In this document: positions 24,615-32,862 of the stretch, piece after piece | How positions within the stretch are numbered: the stretch's first letter is position 1 | Layout of the letters: the number at the start of each line of letters is the position of its first letter | Source: an uncultured Sutterella sp. | GTDB taxonomy: Bacteria; Pseudomonadota; Gammaproteobacteria; Burkholderiales; Burkholderiaceae_F | Assembly (NCBI GenBank): GCA_905202595.1 | Contig: CAJKSP010000012.1 | Location: 1 to 54,846, forward strand | Direction of reading: 5' to 3' | Length of the DNA stretch: 54,846 bases | Made by a program: the position numbers and the translations under genes | The notes under the pieces: model-generated | Database searches by the model: none | What the model was told of the DNA's origin: nothing | The model's input: the letters and a program-made list of their open reading frames with translations, nothing else

Positions 24615-25985
24615 CTAATTCAGTTCGTGCCAGTTGCCGAGAAATGCCATGATGAGCTGAGCGTAAGTGTCGTAGAGCGTCAGCATGGCGCGCTCGTCGA
24701 AATCGCAGGCCGTTTCCGGAGAGCTGCCGGAAAGCGCCGCTCCGACGACGAAATAGCCGGCGCGGCCGCCTTGCTCCTGCACGCGGCGGATCAGCAGCGT
24801 GCCGTCGTCCGAGCCGTTGTAGGGCAGCGTCGGCACGACGCGGTCGCAGCCCCGCGCACGGCGTGCGCAAATCGTAATCAGCTGCGTCACGTAGTCGTCC
24901 GGCACGTAGTCGATCGCTTCGCCGACAATTCGCTTCTTCAGCTCGACGCCGAATGCGGCCGACATGCCTTCAGCGCGCTGAATGGCTTCGGCAGCAAGCG
25001 CCTGATTGATGCTGGCGTTTTCCCCGCGAACCTCAACCTCCATCGTTGCATGGGAGGGAATGACGTTGCGGCCTTCGCCCGCATGGAGCGAGCCCACGTT
25101 CACGCGCGTCATGCCGTCGCCGTGCCGCGGCAGCCCCATGATGTTCACAGCGCTGTTGGCCGCTGCAAGAAGCGCATTGCGTCCGACCTGCGGCTGCATG
25201 CCTGCATGCGAAGGCTTCCCGACGAACTCAAAGTCGATCTTCGTCGTGCAGAGAAACTTGTCGGGCGCCGCAACGACTGTTCCGAGATCGACCGAAAGCC
25301 CCAGGTGCGCGCAGAGAAGAATGTCTACGCCGTCTAGGATGCCCGACTTGAGAATCGGATAGGCGCCTCGTGAGCCTTCCTCCGCCGGCTGGAAGATGAA
25401 GACGACGCGGCCGGCCAGCCGCTCGGCGTTTGCCGCGATGAAGCGCGCGAGCGCCCATGCAACGGCCTGATGCCCGTCATGGCCGCAGGCATGCATGAGG
25501 CCCAAACGCCTCGAAGAGAAGCCTTCGCGCGCCGGAATGTGAGCATCGGCCTTGGGCTCCTCCAGATAGAGCGCATCAAGTTCGACGCGAATGGCAAGCG
25601 TTTTCCCGGCGCGTCCCGTATCCCAAACGGCCACAAGCCCCGGATAATCCCCCATCCGCGCGAGAAAGACGGGCGTAACGCCTGCTTCTGCTGCGGCCGC
25701 GCGCTCTCGAGCGGCTTCGGCCGGATTGCGTCCGCGAACATACTGCGGATTGATGAATTCAGGACCGAAATGAAGCGCAAAGCCCAGCTCGCCCAAACGT
25801 TCGGCCATTTGAGCCGTCGCGCGGAATTCGCCCCACCCGGGTTCGGGATTGGCGTGGATGTCGCGGCGCAGCTTCACCATGCTCTGGAAGTCGCAAGGAT
25901 CCACCCACCCCGGCATCAGATTGGGCATTGAGTGGGCAAATTCCTCAGAAGCGGAGCAGTCGTTCGTTGTCATGACAGGAAGCAC
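24615..25985 (-). CDS. M20-family amidohydrolase, AbgA-like
   Basis: A 456-residue metallopeptidase-fold hydrolase. The metal-binding motif H-A-C-G-H-D-G-H and the QPAEEGSRGAYP segment with the catalytic Glu pair are intact. The dimerisation-domain motif FVGKPSHAGMQP is also present. The N-terminal part (RRDIHANPEPGWGEFRAT) and the insertion INPQYVRGRNPAEAARERAAAA resemble AbgA, one subunit of p-aminobenzoyl-glutamate hydrolase, more than HipO or ArgE. It would cut an amide bond of an N-acyl amino acid in the cytoplasm. No AbgB or AbgT homologue lies nearby, so the substrate is open. I used the GTG start with GAGG seven bases upstream; an ATG four codons later has no such site. Confidence 0.88.
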   Translation of the reverse strand: MLPVMTTNDCSASEEFAHSMPNLMPGWVDPCDFQSMVKLRRDIHANPEPGWGEFRATAQMAERLGELGFALHFGPEFINPQYVRGRNPAEAARERAAAAEAGVTPVFLARMGDYPGLVAVWDTGRAGKTLAIRVELDALYLEEPKADAHIPAREGFSSRRLGLMHACGHDGHQAVAWALARFIAANAERLAGRVVFIFQPAEEGSRGAYPILKSGILDGVDILLCAHLGLSVDLGTVVAAPDKFLCTTKIDFEFVGKPSHAGMQPQVGRNALLAAANSAVNIMGLPRHGDGMTRVNVGSLHAGEGRNVIPSHATMEVEVRGENASINQALAAEAIQRAEGMSAAFGVELKKRIVGEAIDYVPDDYVTQLITICARRARGCDRVVPTLPYNGSDDGTLLIRRVQEQGGRAGYFVVGAALSGSSPETACDFDERAMLTLYDTYAQLIMAFLGNWHELN

Positions 25986-26270
25986 GACGGTCCTCTGGCG
26001 CAGCAGTGGCGCGCAAACCGCCTAGTCGTAGTTATTTTTGATTAATTCTAACTTTTGCGAGCAGATTTGCACAGCAACAGAACGAGAGCTCAGAAAAGCA
26101 GCTTCCTCGCTTGAAGATCTTGCCCATAGAGCGCTTCGCGGTCAAAGAGAATCGAGCGCCGGCATCCGCTCCGAAGGCTTCTGCGCCTCCGGGGCATCGC
26201 CGCCGCAGCCTGCAGGCTAAGTTGAACTGCTTATTTCGGCCTGCTTCCAAATCGCCGCACGAGCGCAGAT

Positions 26271-27647
26271 TTAAGGCGCCGCCCCTGCATCGAGCGGCAG
26301 CCTGCTGCCATTGAGAATGAAGCCCTCCTGCAGGCTGCCCTGCAAATCCATGGAGTAAAGCGGACCGTTAGCCGATTCAGCCTTCGTCATAAGCGCATCG
26401 AGCGATATGTCGGAAAACGATCGGCGCGAGCCTCGAATCATGGTTTCGATCAGACGGAGCGCAGCCTCGGGCAGCGTAGAGCGTATGCTCAGCGCGAGCG
26501 TCGGCGAGCCCTGAGAGCGGCCAGTCGTCATTTCGGCTTGCACAAGACCTTTCTGCCGGCCGGATTCAAAGGAGAAGTTCTTGACGGCAAACTTCATCAG
26601 GCCAGCTTTGCGCAGAACCCGTTCGAGCTCGATGTCGTCAAGCGGCTTGAGAAGCGCTGCGGGCACATTCTTAGCCTCGACGCTCAAAGCCATCTTGGAA
26701 GCCTGCAGGCGGCTGCTGCCCTGCTGCAGCCGCGGGCTTTCGATCGACAAGTCCGCCTTTTGAGCGGAGAGCGAGTAGCGGCCGTCAAAGGCATCGCCCG
26801 CCACTTCGGCAGTCTGAACGGCTTCGGCCTTGACGCCGTCAAAAGCAGTCTTGAGCGCGCCGCGCCAGTCGCCCGCCATCAGCTCCACGCGTTTGGCGCT
26901 GCCGACAAGCTCTTTAAGAAACCACGGACGGAAGTGCCAGCCGCGCTGCTCCCGATCCTTCGCCGCGTCGAAGCGGTTTCTGGCTGCGCCGCCTTCGACC
27001 CTGACGCCGACGACATTTTTGGCAGGATCAATATATTGAAGCTGAAAGGCTGGCAACTCCGCGGACGCTTCGACGCGAGGCAGCTCAGAGGCCCGCAGCT
27101 TCACGACGATGGGCTTTTCGGATGCAAGCCGCCAGGCGGTCGGCCCGACGCCCGCTTCATCGCGGCTGATGCGCATGTCGAATGGCGAAATGGCCGCATG
27201 CACCTGCAGCTCTCGCTTCAGCGCCGACCATAAATAGCGGATCTTGAGCTGCGGATGCTTGCCTTCGAGCGCCATGAGCAGGCGCGCGGAGGATTCGGTG
27301 TCGTTGAGCGGGAAGATGTCGCCGGTGAGGCCAAACGGACCGAAGTTGGCCGTGACGTCGAAGTCGAGCGTCAGCGGCGCATCGGACGGATTGTCGGAAA
27401 AGGTTGATGAGGCAAGCGTCACGCGAATGCGGTCGCGCCGGGTAAAGAAGCTCTCCTCGCGAGTTTTTGCCGTGATGATCACGCTGCCCGGCAGCGCGCC
27501 CGGCTCAACGAGTTCGCTCATCAGATGGTCCTGAACGGCTCTCTGCCAGCAGATGTAGCCAATGTCGCAAGCAGCGATCGCGAGGAAACACGCCGCAAGA
27601 ACGAGCCGCCGTCGCTTCAAAAATTCGCAGACTGTGTGTTTGTCCAT
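26271..27647 (-). CDS. DUF945/YdgA-like membrane-anchored protein
   Basis: A 458-residue protein with one N-terminal membrane anchor (about residues 15-33, RLVLAACFLAIAACDIGYIC) and a large beta-rich periplasmic part. Features that fit the DUF945/YdgA family are LTLDFDVTANFGPFGL, the repeated short beta strands, and a late section on mean inner-product-like terms (LALSIRSTLPEAALRLIETM). No enzymatic motif is visible, and the role of the family in E. coli is not firmly known. The ATG at MDKHTVCEF is preferred by GGTGG upstream and by placing the membrane segment early. It lies between a hydrolase and a secreted nuclease with no close coupling to either. Assignment to the family is moderate. 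Confidence 0.6.
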   Translation of the reverse strand: MDKHTVCEFLKRRRLVLAACFLAIAACDIGYICWQRAVQDHLMSELVEPGALPGSVIITAKTREESFFTRRDRIRVTLASSTFSDNPSDAPLTLDFDVTANFGPFGLTGDIFPLNDTESSARLLMALEGKHPQLKIRYLWSALKRELQVHAAISPFDMRISRDEAGVGPTAWRLASEKPIVVKLRASELPRVEASAELPAFQLQYIDPAKNVVGVRVEGGAARNRFDAAKDREQRGWHFRPWFLKELVGSAKRVELMAGDWRGALKTAFDGVKAEAVQTAEVAGDAFDGRYSLSAQKADLSIESPRLQQGSSRLQASKMALSVEAKNVPAALLKPLDDIELERVLRKAGLMKFAVKNFSFESGRQKGLVQAEMTTGRSQGSPTLALSIRSTLPEAALRLIETMIRGSRRSFSDISLDALMTKAESANGPLYSMDLQGSLQEGFILNGSRLPLDAGAAP

Positions 27648-27811
27648 CCGAACCACCAAAATGAAGGCTTGGGCAAAAGCCCGTGCCGCTGCGGCCGGCC
27701 GCCTCTGAGCGCCGGCACTTCGCAAAATTATGCCTGCCGCATGGCGCCTTAAACGTCTTCAGCCTGCGGCAGGATCGTTACAAACCGTTGCGCACAGCGG
27801 CAGAAGCGCCG

Positions 27812-28621
27812 TTAGTACCAGCCTGCAGCGCGGCAGGGTTCGGCAACAAAAGCATTTTCATTGCCTTGGAGCTTTTCAATGCGCTTGGCCCGCGTGCATT
27901 CCCATTGATCCACTGGATGCTGCTTGCTCCAGGCTTCCATTAATTGGCGCTGCTGACGGGAAATACGGAATTGCGGTGCATATTCGGCAGCCATATAAAG
28001 CGTAGAGCGAGCAATTTGTCCGCGGGAATTTTCCGGCGGCTCTGCGCGGCCATTGGCGATTTTCATTGCGCAGCTTCCGAAAGTATTCGGAACGTCAGGA
28101 AGCATGCCGTAGTTGTAATTGCTTCGAAGCGCATTCACAGCGCCGATCGCCGGATAAAGGTTGTACATGTCGGCCTGCATGTAGCGAAATTCCATATTCG
28201 CCTTTTCAGCGCATTTTCTGCCTTTGAAAGGCCGTCCTTTGCTGTCTACGCAGGCTTCGGCGCCCTCGCGCCATTCCTTAAAGAAGCGGCCGAAGTTTTC
28301 AGCCGGCACAACATGCTCCCATTCGATGCGATTCGCGCGCTTCTGATGTTTAGGCGCGACAAATCCTGCAGGCAGCTGAATGTTCTTCTTTGCATCAAAC
28401 GGCGCCTCGCAATAAAGCGTAACGCGGTGATCGAAATAAACTTCCTTCTCAAGAAGCTTTTTCGCGCGGCTGAAGGAATCAATTTGAGTATTGCCTGCCA
28501 AAGCCGCCGGCACGAGAAGCGCAGCCGCCGCTGCCGCCGCTGCGGCGGCTGCAGCCGCTTTCGCTATGGAAGAAAAAAGCTTTCCGGCATTCCATTCATT
28601 CTTTTTTTCAATGCAAAGCAT
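27812..28621 (-). CDS. Secreted endonuclease I (EndA/NucM family)
   Basis: A 269-residue exported DNA/RNA nuclease of the His-Cys (beta-beta-alpha metal) type. The signature RIEWEHVVPAENFGR carries the catalytic His, and YMQADMYNLYPAIGAVNALRSNYNYG is the classical second block with the metal-binding Asn. Six to eight cysteines in the mature part suggest disulfides, so it acts in the periplasm or outside. The signal region is odd: after MLCIEKKNEWNAGKLFSSIAK it has 13 consecutive alanines encoded by mixed GCN codons, then LLVPAALAG. The start is set by GGAGAGCGCG before the ATG. It could degrade incoming or environmental DNA for nutrition. The gene is divergent from an H-NS gene across an AT-rich spacer. 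Confidence 0.92.
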   Translation of the reverse strand: MLCIEKKNEWNAGKLFSSIAKAAAAAAAAAAAAALLVPAALAGNTQIDSFSRAKKLLEKEVYFDHRVTLYCEAPFDAKKNIQLPAGFVAPKHQKRANRIEWEHVVPAENFGRFFKEWREGAEACVDSKGRPFKGRKCAEKANMEFRYMQADMYNLYPAIGAVNALRSNYNYGMLPDVPNTFGSCAMKIANGRAEPPENSRGQIARSTLYMAAEYAPQFRISRQQRQLMEAWSKQHPVDQWECTRAKRIEKLQGNENAFVAEPCRAAGWY

Positions 28622-29034
28622 CGCGCTCTCCTTTTCTTTCTCAAGCAACGCTATATAATCGCAATAGAAGCTAATTTTGAAGCACAACGTTTAATAGAAG
28701 CCGAACTGATTAGAAAGCTGCTTCTGCTTATTCCAGAATAAACGTCTGGGGACATTCGCTCAATCAATGGGCTTATCTTTTCGCAGCAAGCCTGCCAGCG
28801 CAGACTTCCGATTTGAAGTTCCAGACGACTCTTGCATGCCGCTTCTGTTGAATAAGACTGCGAATCAGCTGAAACGCAATGAAGCGCCTTCAACAGCAAA
28901 GGCTTCCATACAAACGGATGCTCAATTTTTTATCTCAGGCAGGCGCATTCTAGCGGCTTTGTGCTGAATGACTGCTCTGTCTTTCTCTTATATGCATGCC
29001 CGTCCTGAAAAGGATCGGGAAAGGATGAATAAAC
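28622..29034. other. AT-rich spacer between endonuclease I and H-NS genes
   Basis: No gene is supported in these 413 bases. The base composition drops clearly compared with the flanks. CTATATAATCGC near 28652 suits a -10 for the endonuclease on the minus strand, and CTTATATGC near 28990 suits one for the H-NS gene. H-NS binds AT-rich DNA, so autoregulation here is plausible. Confidence 0.5.
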
Positions 29035-29334
29035 ATGACCCCGCAGCTTGAAAAGGCCATTGCAGAACTCGAATCGCTCCGCGCGCAGGTTGCCGCCAAG
29101 ACCCAGGAAGTTCGCGGCATTGCCGTCGAAGAAGCTCAGAAAATCATCACCGCCGTCGGCATTACGCCGAGCGAGCTCAAGTTCGGCGGCGAAGAAAAGA
29201 CGCGCCGCACCGTTGCCGCTAAATATGTGAGCCCGGACGGCAAGCAGTCCTGGAGCGGCCGCGGCCGCCAGCCCAAGTGGATCGCTGAGCTGGTGAAAAG
29301 CGGCGTAGATATCGAAACGCTCAAGCGCAACTGA
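29035..29334 (+). CDS. H-NS-family nucleoid protein (beta-proteobacterial type)
   Basis: A 99-residue DNA-binding protein. The N-terminal half is a coiled-coil dimerisation helix (LEKAIAELESLRAQVAAKTQEV). The C-terminal half carries the H-NS DNA-binding loop W73-S-G-R-G-R78-Q-P-K-W82, the version found in Bordetella BpH3 and Burkholderia H-NS. It compacts AT-rich DNA and silences acquired or costly genes. The ATG has an AAAGGATG ribosome region upstream. A terminator follows, and 41 bases beyond that the ketosynthase gene run begins. It may control that cluster, but only position suggests so. Confidence 0.93.
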   Translation: MTPQLEKAIAELESLRAQVAAKTQEVRGIAVEEAQKIITAVGITPSELKFGGEEKTRRTVAAKYVSPDGKQSWSGRGRQPKWIAELVKSGVDIETLKRN

Positions 29335-29372
29335 TGTCCGGCAGCGCGCGATAGGCGCGCCCCATTGGAAGC

Positions 29373-29404
29373 AGGCGCCTCCCTTTTGGGAAGCGCCTAT
29401 TTTT
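29373..29404 (+). terminator. Rho-independent terminator of the H-NS gene
   Basis: AGGCGCCTCCC (29373-29383) pairs with GGGAAGCGCCT (29388-29398) around TTTT, with a short internal mismatch, and is followed by ATTTTT. Only 41 bases separate it from the next start codon, leaving little room for a promoter of the downstream cluster. Confidence 0.85.
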
Positions 29405-29445
29405 CTGCCTGCAGCGGCAGACGCTCTGACTTCGGACTTTTTCTC

Positions 29446-30249
29446 ATGACTTCACGCAGCGGCGGCGCCCCCACTGAGACGCCTTCGGATTCAGCCTTCC
29501 TTTCTGCGGCGGACAGGCCGCTTAGGCTGGGCCTGTCGGACGAAACCTGCCAGGAAGTGCTCCGCTTCCGAGACGAGCGCGGCTGGGCGGTGCATCACAA
29601 TCCCAAGGATCTTGCGCTCTCGATTTCCATTGAAGCCGCAGAGCTGCTCGAGATCTTCCAGTGGTCGGCGGACGACGTCGACTGCCAGGCCAAAAAGGCA
29701 CAGATGGCCGAAGAGCTCGCCGACATCATCACCTATGCGGTGCTCTACGCTGACCGGCTCGGGCTGTCGCTCGACGGCATCGTCCGCGCCAAGCTCGAAA
29801 AGACGAAGAAGAAGTATCCGGCCGGCGCCTCAGCCAATGATCCGAGGCTAGCCGCCTATGATGCCCTGAAGCAGAAAGCGCGGCTCGCGCGCGCCGAGCT
29901 GGCCGCTCTTCGCGCTGCTGCGCCCGCCCTGCTCAGCATGCGCAGCCTTTTGGCCGTGCATGCGGACTGCCATGAGCATGCGCCCGAATGGACCGCTTTC
30001 CGTGAAGCGGCCGAGGCAGCCGCCTCGGCCTATCCGGTTGAAGAGCTCGCCGGCGCACTGCCGCCGGACTTCCCCCGCTTCCCAAGCGCAGAAGACCTTT
30101 CGAGGCTCTCTGCAGCTGGACTCGTCGCGCTTCTGCGCAATGCTTCGCGCTGCCAGCGCACCGACGGCGCCGTTTTGAAGCCGGAGGAATCAGCCGCCCT
30201 CGCGCGAACGCTCGACGCGCTTGACGCCAAGCTCAAGGATGCGCCATAA
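29446..30249 (+). CDS. MazG-like nucleotide pyrophosphohydrolase with unknown C-terminal region
   Basis: A 267-residue protein. Residues 30-125 are a MazG/DCTPP1-type all-alpha NTP pyrophosphatase: FRDERGWAVHHNPKDLALSISIEAAELLE, with metal-binding E63/E66 and E90/D93 in MAEELADIITY, and a KLEKTKKKYP ending. Such enzymes remove damaged or non-canonical dNTPs. Residues 130-267 are Ala/Leu-rich and helical and match nothing I know; free-standing MazG-like enzymes usually stop near 120. The start is the ATG before TSRSGG. It precedes the first ketosynthase gene by 22 bases, so it is co-transcribed with the biosynthetic run. Whether it has a role there is open. Confidence 0.85.
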   Translation: MTSRSGGAPTETPSDSAFLSAADRPLRLGLSDETCQEVLRFRDERGWAVHHNPKDLALSISIEAAELLEIFQWSADDVDCQAKKAQMAEELADIITYAVLYADRLGLSLDGIVRAKLEKTKKKYPAGASANDPRLAAYDALKQKARLARAELAALRAAAPALLSMRSLLAVHADCHEHAPEWTAFREAAEAAASAYPVEELAGALPPDFPRFPSAEDLSRLSAAGLVALLRNASRCQRTDGAVLKPEESAALARTLDALDAKLKDAP

Positions 30250-30271
30250 AGACGGCTCCCCGCCTTTCAAC

Positions 30272-31477
30272 ATGCACATGACCGCGAAGCCTATCTACAT
30301 CCACGGCTGGAGCGCCGCTTCCCATGCCGGCTTCGGCGCAGACGCCGCCCTCGAAGCGCTGACCAGCTCTGCGGCGCCGGCACATCAGGCGCCCTTTTCT
30401 GACGAAGCGCTCTGCGCCGCCAAAGCACGGCTGCGCGCGGCCGGGGTTTCTGCACCCACGCGCACCGAAGCCGAACTTACGCTTCTTCTGGAACCGCTAG
30501 CCGCCGCCTTTGCGCAAGAGCGCCCCTGCGAGGGCGCGGCGCTCATTTTCGGCACCGCCACTTCAGGGCTGCCCGAAACGCTTGCGAAGCTTAGAGAGCG
30601 AAACGACGAAAGCGCTCAAGCGCCTTCCGAAGCGTGGCTCCCGATGGAAATGGGACGAGCGGCCTCCGCTGCGGCCCGCACTTTCGGCCTGTCGGGACCA
30701 GCCTATGTCGTTTCGACGGCCTGCACGGCCGGTGCCGCCGCCATTGCCTCCGCGGCCCGGCTTCTTCAGGCCGGCGCAGCGGACTGGGCATTTGCTGGCG
30801 GCCTCGACGTGCGCAATGCCGTCACTGACGGCGGATTCGCCGCGCTGGGCGCCTTGTCGGAGACAGGACGGGAGCGTCCCTTCAGCGCAGAGCGAGACGG
30901 CCTCATTCTCGGCGAAGGCGGCGGCATGCTTCTGCTCTCAACGCATCCGTCGCTTGAGGGCCGCGAAGCGCCCCTTGTGCTCGCCGGCTGGGGCGTGACG
31001 GGCGACGCCCATCACATTTCCGCCCCGGAGCCTTCCGGCCAGGGCGCCGAAGCGGCCGTTCGAGCGGCGCTCTCCCGCGCAGGCATCGACGGCCGCGGCA
31101 TTTCTTTTGCGATTCTTCACGGCACAGCCACGCAGCAAAATGATGCGATGGAAGCGCAAGCCATCGCCCGCGTCCTCGGCCGCAGCACGCCCTGCGCCTC
31201 GCTCAAGCGCCTCGCCGGGCATCAGCTCGCCGGCTCAGGCGCTTTCAGCGCAGCAGTCGGCTGCGAACTTCTTGCCCAAAGCCTTTGCCGTCCTGCATCG
31301 GACCTGCCGCTTAACTTCATCGCAGGCGATCGGGAGGATCCCGCTCTCGAACCGCTTGCCCTCACCGGCGCAGCCGGCTCTCCGGCAGCGCTTCAAAGCG
31401 CTGCGCTGCAGCGGATTCTCGTCTGCGCCTTCGCTTTCGGCGGCAGCAATGCCGCACTCGTCATCGAAAAGCGCTAA
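30272..31477 (+). CDS. Beta-ketoacyl-ACP synthase (first ketosynthase of the cluster)
   Basis: A 401-residue FabB/FabF-type condensing enzyme. The nucleophile is Cys151 (VVSTACTAGAAAIA), and the catalytic histidines are His283 (ILHGTATQQND) and His317 (KRLAGHQLAGSGAF), with Lys312. All four are intact, so this is a true ketosynthase and not a chain-length factor. The protein diverges from housekeeping FabF and is shorter at the N-terminus. It is followed by dehydratase, ketoreductase and second ketosynthase genes in the order of the ApeO-P-Q-R block of aryl-polyene clusters. Two ATGs six bases apart compete as start; I used the first, and neither has a strong ribosome site. Confidence 0.85.
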   Translation: MHMTAKPIYIHGWSAASHAGFGADAALEALTSSAAPAHQAPFSDEALCAAKARLRAAGVSAPTRTEAELTLLLEPLAAAFAQERPCEGAALIFGTATSGLPETLAKLRERNDESAQAPSEAWLPMEMGRAASAAARTFGLSGPAYVVSTACTAGAAAIASAARLLQAGAADWAFAGGLDVRNAVTDGGFAALGALSETGRERPFSAERDGLILGEGGGMLLLSTHPSLEGREAPLVLAGWGVTGDAHHISAPEPSGQGAEAAVRAALSRAGIDGRGISFAILHGTATQQNDAMEAQAIARVLGRSTPCASLKRLAGHQLAGSGAFSAAVGCELLAQSLCRPASDLPLNFIAGDREDPALEPLALTGAAGSPAALQSAALQRILVCAFAFGGSNAALVIEKR

Positions 31478-31524
31478 GGTACGGCCTCGTCAACCCTCGC
31501 ACATTTGAACAATAAAAACGAATC

Positions 31525-32019
31525 ATGACGTCAAGCGACGATACTCTTCGCTTCCCTGTCGACGCCGGCCTGCTTCTCCCTCAGCAGCCGCCGATGCGCC
31601 TCATTGACGAAGCGCTGGCAGCCGACGATGCATCAGCGTCCTCTCGGACGACTGTCCGCGCCGACAATCTGCTCCTCACGGCTGAAGGCCGCTTCCCAGC
31701 CCTCGGCCTAATTGAAGTGATGGCGCAGACCATCGGCATCTTTGCCGGACGCCTTCGTGCACTCGAAGGCGAGCCGCCTCGTCCCGGGCTTCTTCTCGGC
31801 ACGCGGCGCATGACGATGGCGCGCGCCGTCTGGCCCGTAGGGACGGTGTTCCTCTGCCGGGCTGAAAAGACTTTTGAAAGCGATGAAGGCCTCTGGCAGT
31901 TCGACTGCCGCGTCGAAGCAGAGCTTGACGGCGAAGTCGTGCCGGCTGCCGAAGCACGGCTCACCGTCTTCAATCCTCCCGAAAGCGCCTTCCCGGCAGA
32001 CATTCCAGCTGCGCAGTGA
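31525..32019 (+). CDS. Hotdog-fold 3-hydroxyacyl-ACP dehydratase (ApeP/FabZ-like)
   Basis: A 164-residue hotdog protein. LLPQQPPMRLIDEAL and FPALGLIEVMAQTIGIFAGRLRALEG match the accessory dehydratases of aryl-polyene and flexirubin clusters. In these, the His of the usual FabZ motif is replaced in the N-terminal block and the Glu of LIEVMAQ sits on the central helix. A later LLGTRRMTMARAVWPVGT segment also fits. It would dehydrate 3-hydroxyacyl-ACP to trans-2-enoyl-ACP; with no enoyl reductase nearby the product would stay unsaturated. It lies 47 bases after the first ketosynthase. Which residue acts as the base in this variant cannot be decided from sequence alone. Confidence 0.8.
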   Translation: MTSSDDTLRFPVDAGLLLPQQPPMRLIDEALAADDASASSRTTVRADNLLLTAEGRFPALGLIEVMAQTIGIFAGRLRALEGEPPRPGLLLGTRRMTMARAVWPVGTVFLCRAEKTFESDEGLWQFDCRVEAELDGEVVPAAEARLTVFNPPESAFPADIPAAQ

Positions 32020-32133
32020 CCCGCTTTCAGGCAAGGATCTGTCTGCGTCTCCTTCCCGTGCCACAATAAAAGCATCCAGCCGCGGCGGGCCCCTGCTGCG
32101 CGGCGCCATGTTCACCTTCTGAAAGGAGATTTC

Positions 32134-32862
32134 ATGTCGGACGAGAAGCCCTGCGTTCTTGTCATCGGCGGCACACGCGGCATCGGCCGCGCCGCTGCTT
32201 TAGCGCTTGCGCCTCGCTGGCGCGTCGTCATCACCGGTCGGCGGGAAAGCGCGCAGTCCCGCGAAGCGCTTGAAGCGCTTCGCGCCATTGATGCGACGGC
32301 CAGCGCCCTTTACTTTGACGTGACTGACCGCGCGGCCTCTCGCGAGGCGCTGCAGGCCTGGATCGAATCGCAAGGCGCGCCCTGGGGCGTCGTCTTCTGC
32401 GCCGGGATTACGCGCGACGGTCCGCTTGCCGGCATGCCGCCGGAAGACTGGGACGACGTCCTCTCAGTGGATCTCGGGGGCTTCTACAACGTGATGCAGC
32501 CGCTGACGCTGCCGATGGCCAGGCGGCGACAGGGCCGCATCATCGTCGTGAGCTCCGTCTCGGGACTTGTCGGCACGCGCGGGCAGACGAACTACTCCGC
32601 CGCCAAGGCCGGCCTCATCGCTGCGGCCAAAGCGCTCGGCGCCGAGCTCGCCAGCCGCGGCATTACGGTCAACGCCGTCGCTCCGGGCCTCATCGACACG
32701 GACATGGCGACGCCGGAAGACCGCGAGCGGATTCTCCCGCTCATTCCCATGCGCCGCCTCGGACGTCCTGAAGAAGTCGCGGCCGCCATCAGCTTTCTCC
32801 TTTCGCCGGAGGCGTCCTACATCACCCGTGCGGTCATTCCTGTTGCTGGAGGGCTTGTCTGA
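32134..32862 (+). CDS. 3-oxoacyl-ACP reductase (FabG-like SDR)
   Basis: A 242-residue short-chain dehydrogenase. The NADP site is VIGGTRGIGRA (residues 10-20), with Arg36-Arg37 after beta-2 favouring NADPH. The catalytic triad is Ser141 (VVSSVSG), Tyr154 and Lys158 (YSAAK), with the normal 13- and 4-residue spacings. VNAVAPGLIDTDMA and GRPEEVAAAISFLLSPEASYITR are typical FabG segments. It reduces 3-ketoacyl-ACP in the elongation cycle of the cluster. A strong AAAGGAGATTTC site sets the start. Its TGA stop overlaps the ATG of the next ketosynthase, so the two are translationally coupled. Confidence 0.92.
   Translation: MSDEKPCVLVIGGTRGIGRAAALALAPRWRVVITGRRESAQSREALEALRAIDATASALYFDVTDRAASREALQAWIESQGAPWGVVFCAGITRDGPLAGMPPEDWDDVLSVDLGGFYNVMQPLTLPMARRRQGRIIVVSSVSGLVGTRGQTNYSAAKAGLIAAAKALGAELASRGITVNAVAPGLIDTDMATPEDRERILPLIPMRRLGRPEEVAAAISFLLSPEASYITRAVIPVAGGLV

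Noticed and set aside
28651..28967. Two short overlapping frames in the spacer before H-NS
   Set aside because: Both lack ribosome sites and recognisable domains, and the DNA is AT-rich spacer.
29365..29445. A longer start for the MazG-like gene
   Set aside because: It would run back through the H-NS terminator, and the added residues show no family similarity.
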